From Vibrio pacinii DSM 19139 (GTDB lineage Bacteria > Pseudomonadota > Gammaproteobacteria > Enterobacterales > Vibrionaceae): a stretch of DNA of 64,000 nucleotides. The DNA lies in the NCBI RefSeq assembly GCF_000711795.1, contig NZ_JONH01000010.1:124001-188000 (forward strand), read 5' to 3'. Shown in pieces: positions 30,476-38,074 of the stretch (the stretch's first letter is position 1; every line of letters starts with the position of its first letter). The position numbers and the translations under genes were made by a program. Under the pieces are notes generated by a model. That model saw only the letters and a program-made list of their open reading frames with translations, was not told the DNA's origin and searched no databases.

Positions 30476-31816
30476 ATGAAGAAACTGCTTCCATTCGTTA
30501 TTAGTGCAGCCTTAGGCAGTATGAGTACCTCTGCTCTAGCTGACACACTAGCGGAAATCTACAATCAAGCGAAAGAAAACGACCCAACGCTATTAAGCGC
30601 CGCTGCGAAGCGTGATGCCGCCTTTGAAGCAGTGAACTCTAGCCGCTCAACTTTGTTACCACAAATCAATTTAACTGCTGGCTATAATTTAACCCGTGGC
30701 GATACAGACCTCGACTCGGGTACGACACGTGATAACGACCAAAACGCACTCACGGCCGGGATTAACTTCTCGCAAGAGTTATATCAACGTTCAAGCTGGC
30801 TCACACTCGATGTGTCCGAGAAAACCGCTCGTCAAGCCGACGCATCATTCGCGGCAACCCAGCAAGCGCTTATTCTTCGTGTTTCAACCGCTTACTTTAA
30901 CGTACTGCGCGCCCAAGATAATTTAGAGTTCGTCCAAGCAGAAAAAGCCGCGGTTGGCCGTCAACTTGAGCAAACCAAGCAACGTTTTGAAGTGGGCTTA
31001 TCAGCGATTACTGACGTGCATGATGCACAAGCACAATACGACGCTGTGTTAGCCGATGAAGTACTCGCGCAAAATAGCCTAGTCAATAGCTACGAAGGTC
31101 TGCGTGAAATCACTGGCCAACAGCACGACGATCTAGACGTACTTGATACTCAACGTTTCTCTGCCACAAAAACCCAAGCCGCGATTGATGCACTGCTTGA
31201 AGAAGCCCAGCAGAAAAACTTAAGCTTGTTATCTGCACGTATTGCTCAAGACGTTGCAAAAGACAATATTTCTCTTGCCAGTTCAGGCCATCTACCTTCT
31301 TTAACATTAGATGGTGGTTACAGTTATGGTGATCTCTCTAATACTGGTATTGGTTCTACTGGCTTTAATTCAGACTCTACGACCAACAACTTTAATATTG
31401 GCGTCAACCTCAGCGTACCGCTTTACACCGGTGGTAATATTAGCTCGCAAACTAAGCAAGCTGAATTCAACTATGTGGCAGCAAGCCAAGATCTTGAAGC
31501 GTCTTACCGCAACGTAGTCAAAGATGTTCGTGCCTTCAACAACAACATCAGCGCTTCGATTGGCGCCCTGCGTGCTTATGAACAGACGGTGGTTTCAGCA
31601 CGCTCAGCTCTCGAAGCAACAGAAGCTGGGTTCGATGTCGGTACACGTACTATCGTTGACGTTCTTGATTCAACACGTCGCCTTTACGATGCCAACAAGA
31701 ACTTATCTAACGCACGTTACGATTACATTTTAAGCGTACTGCAACTGCGCCAAGCTGTTGGTACGTTAAGCGAGCAAGATGTCTTAGACATCAACGCTGG
31801 TTTAAAGAAAAGCTAG
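30476..31816 (+). CDS. tolC: Outer-membrane efflux channel TolC
   Basis: Trimeric outer-membrane duct used by RND, MFS and type I secretion pumps. Signal peptide about residues 1-22 (TSALA-DTLAEIY), then two internally repeated outer-membrane-factor halves, each with a strand pair and long helices (residues about 25-220 and 230-430). The ATG at 30476 starts MKKLLPFVISAALG; an upstream in-frame TTG is not needed. Product is 446 residues. The 230-base gap to nudF is very AT-rich (TATATAATTTTTATAAAATA) and should hold both promoters. Confidence 0.95.
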   Translation: MKKLLPFVISAALGSMSTSALADTLAEIYNQAKENDPTLLSAAAKRDAAFEAVNSSRSTLLPQINLTAGYNLTRGDTDLDSGTTRDNDQNALTAGINFSQELYQRSSWLTLDVSEKTARQADASFAATQQALILRVSTAYFNVLRAQDNLEFVQAEKAAVGRQLEQTKQRFEVGLSAITDVHDAQAQYDAVLADEVLAQNSLVNSYEGLREITGQQHDDLDVLDTQRFSATKTQAAIDALLEEAQQKNLSLLSARIAQDVAKDNISLASSGHLPSLTLDGGYSYGDLSNTGIGSTGFNSDSTTNNFNIGVNLSVPLYTGGNISSQTKQAEFNYVAASQDLEASYRNVVKDVRAFNNNISASIGALRAYEQTVVSARSALEATEAGFDVGTRTIVDVLDSTRRLYDANKNLSNARYDYILSVLQLRQAVGTLSEQDVLDINAGLKKS

Positions 31817-31835
31817 TTTAAACTTGTTTAAAAAC

Positions 31836-31869
31836 AAAAGGCTTGCTCATTGAGAGCAAGCCTTTTTTA
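31836..31869. terminator. Bidirectional terminator between tolC and the arcB-side lipoprotein gene
   Basis: AAGGCTTGCT-CATTGAG-AGCAAGCCTT is followed by TTTT; an A-rich left flank allows it to work for the convergent minus-strand gene too. Confidence 0.82.
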
Positions 31870-31892
31870 TTGTCTGAGACGATCGTTCCAAG

Positions 31893-32339
31893 TTAGTAAA
31901 TCTTGTCGACCGCCACTTGTTTATTGACCACCCAAGCCTTTTTGCCCTGGTCACTCAATTGCAACGCAATATCCACTGGCTGTTCTGGATCTAACGGTAC
32001 TTGCCACTCGAACGCCACTTCCCATTGATTGGGGCTATAAGTACGCAATTCGACGGCTTCACCTTCGATTAGCCATACCTGCTCACCCTGTTGAATCGAG
32101 ACCACTTCAACATTGATCGTTGGCGTTAGCCCCTGTTCAGAGTCGAGTAACAGTGAACCATGTAAGATATTGTCTTGCCCTTCACCGATCGCCGGCATCA
32201 TATCAATCCACACGGTGCTTTTCAGCGTCACGGTCGCCTCAGAGATGGTCACAGGTTGATCTTGCTGCCAATCCATCGGCTGAGTGCTACACCCCACCAG
32301 CAGAGCGGCGCCTAGACTGATAAATGCGAATTTGTTCAT
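31893..32339 (-). CDS. Uncharacterised lipoprotein downstream of arcB
   Basis: I do not recognise the family. The 148 residues begin with a lipoprotein signal peptide (MNKFAFISLGAALLVGC; Cys 17). The rest is beta-rich with alternating polar and hydrophobic residues and no cysteine, resembling a small periplasmic beta-sandwich. After the lipidated Cys comes STQPM with no Asp at +2, so outer-membrane sorting is likely. The ATG is 9 bases after arcB with RBS AAGGTG, so it is the last gene of the arcB transcript. The link to ArcB signalling is only positional. Confidence 0.8.
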   Translation of the reverse strand: MNKFAFISLGAALLVGCSTQPMDWQQDQPVTISEATVTLKSTVWIDMMPAIGEGQDNILHGSLLLDSEQGLTPTINVEVVSIQQGEQVWLIEGEAVELRTYSPNQWEVAFEWQVPLDPEQPVDIALQLSDQGKKAWVVNKQVAVDKIY

Positions 32340-32348
32340 TGTTTCACC

Positions 32349-34706
32349 TTAGCCATTTGACCTTTGTCTTAACCACTGTTTAAGAATTTGTATATCATTG
32401 TCATACTCATTCTTCATCTCTTCAACCCAATCGTCGATATTTTCCCACCACGCAGGTAAATCCGGCGATTGCGCTTTTTGTGCGACCCTTTGGATATGCT
32501 TAAGGCCAATCGATCCTGCCGCACCTTTTATTTTATGCGCTTCAGAAACGATCCCCTCTTGATGTTTAGCGACCATGTTTGAATCAAGAACTTGGAGGTA
32601 TTCCGGCATCATCTCTTCAAACATCACGATACTATCGAGTACCGGCTGAGGCCCAACGATACTGATATACGATTCGAGCATATCGAGATCAAGCAGACGA
32701 GAGTATATCTCTTCACTTTCACTGAGTTCTGGCTCGCTTGCAGTGGCAACAGACACCTCTTCCGGTTGCGCTTTTGCGGGAGAGAACTTAGCCAGCACCT
32801 CTTGCATCGCCGTCACCGATAGCGGCTTGCTGATCGCGTCATCCATTCCTTTATCGAGGTATTCACGTTTGTTTTTCAACACATTGGCGGTCAATGCGAC
32901 TAACGGTGGTAAATCAGAATAGGTGCGCCTAAAGTATTCCGCGACATCAAAACCTGTCATGTCGGGCAATTGAATATCTAAAAACACCAGATCGTAAATT
33001 TCTGGGTCAAACATCTCCATCGCTTCCATGCCCGTCATTGCCACCGAAACTTCGTGGCCCATGCTTTCTAGCAATGAGCGAGCAACGGTGATGTTGAGTT
33101 CAATATCTTCTACCATAAAAATATTGAGCTCTTGCGAGGTCGCCGACTGCAGCGTTGGTAACTGAGGACTCTGCGCCAGAGGCACACGAATGGCCACCGT
33201 GAATGTGCTACCAAAACCTTCTTCACTTGAAACGGTAATATCGCCGTCCATCATCTTGATCAACTGTTTAGAAACCGCCAACCCGATACCGGTGCCGACC
33301 GCATGCAGGTTATCTTTACCCGACTTAACTTGATAATACATCGCAAATATCTTATCCAGTTCTTCGTCTGGTATGCCAATCCCACTGTCTTCCACTTCCA
33401 TGACAATATTAGCGAAGTCTCCGTCCACTTCAGAGCTAACGGACATCACGACCCCACCTTCCTTGGTAAACTTCATTGCATTGCTGACTAGATTCCACAG
33501 CACTTGGCGCAAGCGGGTCGCATCCACCTCAATCGCCGTCGGCAGATCACTGAGCCGCTCTAAATCAAAGCGAAGCCCTTTCTGTGAGGCCATCAAGGCT
33601 GAAATACTTTCCATCTCAGCGATAAACTCTTCAAAGTTAAGCGGCGCAGGGTAAAGCTCAAGTTTACGACGATCAAACTTATCCATATCGATGATGTCGT
33701 TGAAAATATTACCTAAGGTAATCGCACTGACGTTGATGGTTTGCATATGATTGCGCTGCTCAGCCGTTAGCTGCGTATCAAGCAGCATACGACTCAAGCC
33801 GACAATGCCATTGAGCGGCGTTCTCAATTCATGACTGATGGTCGAAATGAAGGTGGTCTTATCGCGACTCGCCTTCTCTAATGACTCTTCGTGACGTTTG
33901 CGTTCGGTAATGTCTCGGCCAAAACCCACCAATCCTAGGTGACGCCCCTCTTTACTGTAAAAGGGCACTTTGCGTAGTTCGAAGTAGTTACGTCTGCCAT
34001 CAGGGTATTCTAGCCACTGCTCATAGGTCAGCGCTTGGTTGTCAGCAAACACTCTCTGATCGGTATCAACAATTTGTTGAGCGACCTCTTTGCTGTACAC
34101 ATCCCATGGCGTCAGGCCGACTAACTGGCTCTCTTTCTTGCCGGTCAGTTCCTCCATTGCCCGGTTACAACCGGAAAACACACCATCGGCATTACGGTAA
34201 TAGATAAGATCAGGTGAGGCATCAATAAACGAGCGCAGTAAAGCGGTTCGCTCAGCCAGTTCGACCTGAGTTCTCTCACGCTGAAATACCTCATTTTCGA
34301 GGTCTTTCATCGCTTCCTCACGTGCTTCTTCGGCTTTAATCCGCTCTTCAATCTCTTGATTGAGCTTGGCAATATTTTGCTGCAGCTTTTGATTCAGTTC
34401 TTGGTCACGCGAGCGCATGTCTTTGAGCTTCGACACCAACTTAGAAAGACGTTGGCGAGACTCTTCTAATTGATCAACCACCACGGAAAGGAAGTACACC
34501 GCCCAAGGGGTAATTAACAAACCAAAGAACACCGAGCGGACAATATCGATATCATCGACATGCCCACTGAGGACTAAAGTAATACCAACTTGAACCACAA
34601 CGGCAAGAGCAACGAGCGCCAAGGCAAGGAGAATAGAAAAACGTAGAATGCCCAGTTTAACAAGCAGATCGACATAATACTGAGCGAGGTTTTTAATTGG
34701 CTTCAT
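32349..34706 (-). CDS. arcB: Aerobic respiration control sensor histidine kinase ArcB
   Basis: Tripartite hybrid kinase that senses quinone redox state and phosphorylates ArcA. Two N-terminal membrane helices (about 22-46 and 57-78), a coiled linker (80-155), a PAS domain (about 155-270), dimerisation domain with H292 (STISHELRTPLNG), HATPase (N-box NLVSNAMKFT, VEDSGIGIP, GTGIGLAVS), receiver with D577 (VFLDIQLPDMTG) and Hpt with H724 (SEAHKIKGAAGS). It is 785 residues, like E. coli. C180 is present but it is the only cysteine: the position of E. coli C241 is tyrosine. Confidence 0.95.
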   Translation of the reverse strand: MKPIKNLAQYYVDLLVKLGILRFSILLALALVALAVVVQVGITLVLSGHVDDIDIVRSVFFGLLITPWAVYFLSVVVDQLEESRQRLSKLVSKLKDMRSRDQELNQKLQQNIAKLNQEIEERIKAEEAREEAMKDLENEVFQRERTQVELAERTALLRSFIDASPDLIYYRNADGVFSGCNRAMEELTGKKESQLVGLTPWDVYSKEVAQQIVDTDQRVFADNQALTYEQWLEYPDGRRNYFELRKVPFYSKEGRHLGLVGFGRDITERKRHEESLEKASRDKTTFISTISHELRTPLNGIVGLSRMLLDTQLTAEQRNHMQTINVSAITLGNIFNDIIDMDKFDRRKLELYPAPLNFEEFIAEMESISALMASQKGLRFDLERLSDLPTAIEVDATRLRQVLWNLVSNAMKFTKEGGVVMSVSSEVDGDFANIVMEVEDSGIGIPDEELDKIFAMYYQVKSGKDNLHAVGTGIGLAVSKQLIKMMDGDITVSSEEGFGSTFTVAIRVPLAQSPQLPTLQSATSQELNIFMVEDIELNITVARSLLESMGHEVSVAMTGMEAMEMFDPEIYDLVFLDIQLPDMTGFDVAEYFRRTYSDLPPLVALTANVLKNKREYLDKGMDDAISKPLSVTAMQEVLAKFSPAKAQPEEVSVATASEPELSESEEIYSRLLDLDMLESYISIVGPQPVLDSIVMFEEMMPEYLQVLDSNMVAKHQEGIVSEAHKIKGAAGSIGLKHIQRVAQKAQSPDLPAWWENIDDWVEEMKNEYDNDIQILKQWLRQRSNG

Positions 34707-34729
34707 TCACAGCTCCGCACGGTAACAGT

Positions 34730-34743
34730 GGTAAAATTTTACC
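34730..34743. promoter_or_regulatory. Perfect 14-base palindrome before arcB
   Basis: GGTAAAATTTTACC lies 24-37 bases upstream of the arcB ATG, in the 81-base gap after the GGDEF gene. It could be an operator or a short mRNA hairpin near the ribosome-binding region. There is no T run, so it is not a terminator. Confidence 0.35.
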
Positions 34744-34787
34744 TGTTTTCCTCAGCGACAGCTAAAAAAACCTTTATCGATAATGGG

Positions 34788-36536
34788 TTAATTCTCTGAT
34801 GTGTGATGCACACAGGTTTGATTGCGGCCATTGGCTTTGGCTTGATAGAGCGCACTGTCGGCCAACGCCACGATAATTTCACGGCTATCAAGAGGTTGTG
34901 GCGTAAGTGACATCAAACCAATACTAATGGTGACCTGCGTCGACACATCGGACGCTTGGTGTTCAAGTGACAAGTCAGCAATTCCTTGATGGATGCGATG
35001 AGCAACTTTAAGTGCCCCATCGGTGGTGGTATTGGGCAAAATAAAAGCAAACTCTTCGCCCCCATAACGGGCGACACAATCGCTTGAACGAGTCAGCACC
35101 TGCTGAAAGGCCTTGGCCACTTTTATCAACGCTTCATCACCACGTTGGTGGCCATACAAATCATTATAATGCTTGAAGTAGTCGATATCACACAGCATCA
35201 CCGTCAGTGGCTGCTTTTCACGAATGTGCAAATACCATACGGTCTCTAACTGTTCGTTAAAGCGGCGGCGATTAGCAATTTGAGTTAAGCCATCAATAAA
35301 GCTCAAACGCTCTAATTCTTGATTGGCTTCTTCTAGTTTCTGCTCTGCCAGATAACGCTCGGAAACATCACGCGCCATGATTAACACGCCATTAGTCCCC
35401 GAGGCAGGATCGCGAAACGGTGATTTCACTACATCGTACCAAATAAACTCCCCATCACTTCCCATCACACGGTCGATGTAACGTAAAGACTTACCTTCGT
35501 ATAACACCTTATTATCGGTGTCAGATAAGCGTTGATAGACATCATCATCAATGACATCTTGCAATCGTTTACCAATCAAATCATCGACGTGTGCAATCCC
35601 CAACGCTTCAACGAAAGGTTGATTACACGCTTGATAAACCATGTTTTCGTTAAAGATACCGATCGAATCTGGGCTCGATTCAAGGATATTTTGTAAGATG
35701 GTATCGCGTTGAGCCAAGGCCACTTCGGTGTCACGGCGCTTTTCCATCTCATCACGCAGGTTCTTTTGCATGTTGTGCCAATCAGTCACATCATGGCTAA
35801 TGCCGAGCGTCCCAATCGACTCTCCATCCGAAGCAATCAGAACACTTTGATAGCTTTCCAACAGACAACTGCGGCCATCTGGAGTAATGGTCCAGCGGCG
35901 ATTGCTAGCGCGCCCTTTAATAATGCCGTGAATATCTGCACTTCCCTCTTCTTCACGTCCTTGCCAGAAATTTTTAAAAGCGCGATTGGTTGAAACTAGC
36001 TGACCCGTTTGATTTTTAATAAAGATCAGTTCAGACAAATTATCAAAGGCACTTTTGATCACCGATAGCGACGCGACTTGAGCTTGAAGTTCTTCAGTCG
36101 TGCTTTGATGCGCCGAAAAATGCAGCGTCCAAACCACACGATGGCAAAACCAAGTTTTGCGCCCAGTAACATCCAATTTGACATTATTGTTATCTGAAAT
36201 TGGCCAGGTGAGTAAATGCGAAGTGCGAGGGTGCAGCTTAAGAGGAGCGATAATTGACAAGAGAAATGGAGCGGTCACTAAATCCGGTAAAATAAACTGT
36301 TTACCGACCACACGAACGGCCAACAGCTCGCTCGCCACGCAATTTGCCAACAACAGTTGGCCACTTTGGCCGTCGATCACGAGTACCGCGTGTGGCGACG
36401 AGAGCATCAGATCAGTGATGTGTGCTTGAATGCGAATATAGAGCGCCAACATCACACAACAAAACAGCGTAATGATGACAACATCAATCCAATATTCTCG
36501 TGATGTCTCCCACAACCAAACTAGAAATGGCTCCAT
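34788..36536 (-). CDS. Membrane-anchored PAS-GGDEF diguanylate cyclase
   Basis: Putative c-di-GMP synthase. One N-terminal membrane segment (about 16-33, WIDVVIITLFCCVMLAL), then three PAS-like modules (about 40-130, 155-265 with FIKNQTGQLVSTNRAF, 285-400 with NENMVYQACNQPF), then a GGDEF domain (about 415-575). The active site reads GGEEF, and an RSSD I-site lies exactly five residues before it, so synthesis with product inhibition is expected. 582 residues. It sits between yhcC (48-base gap) and arcB (81-base gap) on the same strand and is probably cotranscribed with them. Confidence 0.9.
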   Translation of the reverse strand: MEPFLVWLWETSREYWIDVVIITLFCCVMLALYIRIQAHITDLMLSSPHAVLVIDGQSGQLLLANCVASELLAVRVVGKQFILPDLVTAPFLLSIIAPLKLHPRTSHLLTWPISDNNNVKLDVTGRKTWFCHRVVWTLHFSAHQSTTEELQAQVASLSVIKSAFDNLSELIFIKNQTGQLVSTNRAFKNFWQGREEEGSADIHGIIKGRASNRRWTITPDGRSCLLESYQSVLIASDGESIGTLGISHDVTDWHNMQKNLRDEMEKRRDTEVALAQRDTILQNILESSPDSIGIFNENMVYQACNQPFVEALGIAHVDDLIGKRLQDVIDDDVYQRLSDTDNKVLYEGKSLRYIDRVMGSDGEFIWYDVVKSPFRDPASGTNGVLIMARDVSERYLAEQKLEEANQELERLSFIDGLTQIANRRRFNEQLETVWYLHIREKQPLTVMLCDIDYFKHYNDLYGHQRGDEALIKVAKAFQQVLTRSSDCVARYGGEEFAFILPNTTTDGALKVAHRIHQGIADLSLEHQASDVSTQVTISIGLMSLTPQPLDSREIIVALADSALYQAKANGRNQTCVHHTSEN

Positions 36537-36584
36537 TCGATCACTCTAATTCATAATGCCCATGACATAATGGTACAAAAGATA

Positions 36585-37544
36585 TCAGGTTATTGCCGAA
36601 TCATCAGCCTTTATTATTGGTTTTGTATATATAAATGGTTGATTTAGAAGCGACCCCTGAGGACCATCTTGATCAAGTGTTCGGCCAATTTCTGTCATCG
36701 CCAGCCAACGATTTTCACACCACAATGGCGCCAGCAGCGTTGGCCTACGTGCGGCAGAAGAGACGCGATGATAAACCACATCGGCAGGTGTCATGCGAAT
36801 CAATTCACTGGCGATTGCAACGTATTGATCCAGCTCAGGGGCTTCAAGCCGCCCCGCTTTCCACGCCTTCGCCATTGTGCTGCCTTCGACAATATGCAAA
36901 CCGTGTAATTTGATGCCGTCGGTACCAACCGCCAAAACCTGTTGTAGAGTCGCTACATTGTCATCTCGGGTCTCTTTCGGTAACCCCACAATAAGATGGG
37001 TACACACTTTAATGCCCAACGCGCGTGCACGTTGAGTGATCTCTGCGTAACACTCAAAATCGTGGCCACGATTAATACGCTTAAGCGTCGTGTTATTGGC
37101 TGTTTGTAAGCCAAGCTCAAGCCAAATCTCATACCCTTGTTCGACATACCCCGACAGCAGTTCTAATACCGCATCTGGCACACAATCAGGACGAGTACCG
37201 ACACACAAGCCAACAATATCCGCACACTCAAGCGCTTGCTCATACATGCTCTTCAATACCTGAACTTCTGCGTAAGTACTGGTATAGGCTTGAAAGTATG
37301 CGAGGTATTTTTTCGCTCGGGTAATTTCACCGGCGCGATCGAAGAGTTGCTGTTCGATGCTGTGGATTTGCGCTTGCTCATCAGCAAAAGAAGCAACGTT
37401 ACAAAAAGTACAGCCGCCTTTACCTATGGTTCCGTCTCGATTTGGGCAACTGAAGCCGCCATGTAAAGTGAGCTTATGCACCTTCTCTCCATAACGGCGC
37501 TGTAAATCTTGTCCAATGGTATTGACCAGTTGATGAAGTTGCAT
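36585..37544 (-). CDS. yhcC: Radical SAM protein YhcC (TIGR01212 family)
   Basis: Elp3-related radical SAM protein of unknown substrate. The iron-sulfur ligands sit in CPNRDGTIGKGGCTFC, the wide C-x11-C-x2-C spacing typical of this family rather than CxxxCxxC. Other conserved parts are WLELGLQTANNTTLKRINRGH and THLIVGLPKET. I chose the ATG at 37544; the frame begins at a TTG five codons earlier. 319 residues. yhcC is also next to arcB in E. coli, but here a GGDEF gene lies between them. Confidence 0.92.
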   Translation of the reverse strand: MQLHQLVNTIGQDLQRRYGEKVHKLTLHGGFSCPNRDGTIGKGGCTFCNVASFADEQAQIHSIEQQLFDRAGEITRAKKYLAYFQAYTSTYAEVQVLKSMYEQALECADIVGLCVGTRPDCVPDAVLELLSGYVEQGYEIWLELGLQTANNTTLKRINRGHDFECYAEITQRARALGIKVCTHLIVGLPKETRDDNVATLQQVLAVGTDGIKLHGLHIVEGSTMAKAWKAGRLEAPELDQYVAIASELIRMTPADVVYHRVSSAARRPTLLAPLWCENRWLAMTEIGRTLDQDGPQGSLLNQPFIYTKPIIKADDSAIT

Positions 37545-38074
37545 GCGACACTCGCTCAAAACGAAATAAATATCATTAAGATTAATGTAATTAAATTACA
37601 TTTTTGAAAAAAATTAAGGGAGAAATGTAACGATTTCAAACAAGTTAGATGTTAAGCAAAGTCAATAAACATGCAGAAAACATCGGTCAAAAGCCAATTG
37701 TTAAGCAAAAGTTAAACATATTAACGTTTAAAACGCGAAAAATATGGGCAACAGCAGCGAGTTTTGATTGCATTGCAGGCCAAGTAAATTGTAGGATATT
37801 TACAGATTTCGCTGTCTTTTGTGGTTTTTATTACACATTTATTCGGCGAAACGTCGGTGAAACCCTACTCCTACCTATATAAATCACTAGATTGTGACCA
37901 TAAAAAAAGGGTTTTCACCAAGGATTGTTTTTCTCGCAATATTTTTCAGCGAGATACGGAAAGGAATCAAAGTCGCCAACCCAGGTCGACTTCGAATCAT
38001 AAAAATAATGGACAGGACGTAGAACTAGTTTCGACTAGCATCATTGCGCCTATTTGAACTGGAAGGATGTATCC
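37545..38074 (+). promoter_or_regulatory. Gene-free region and hairpin-containing leader of gltB-1
   Basis: This 530-base stretch holds no convincing gene; a 77-codon frame at 37649 has no RBS or recognisable protein. It must carry the yhcC promoter (left end, AT-rich) and the gltB-1 promoter; a TATAAA at 37878-37883 is one candidate -10. The right part contains three separate stem-loops: CTCGC/GCGAG (37933-37953), AAGTCG/CGACTT (37970-37992) and CTAGT-TTCG-ACTAG (38025-38038). The RBS is AAGGATG. The hairpins suggest a structured leader; I recognise no known riboswitch. Confidence 0.5.

Noticed and set aside
37649..37882. 77-codon plus-strand frame between yhcC and gltB-1
   Set aside because: No RBS, low-quality composition and no recognisable protein; it falls in an AT-rich control region.
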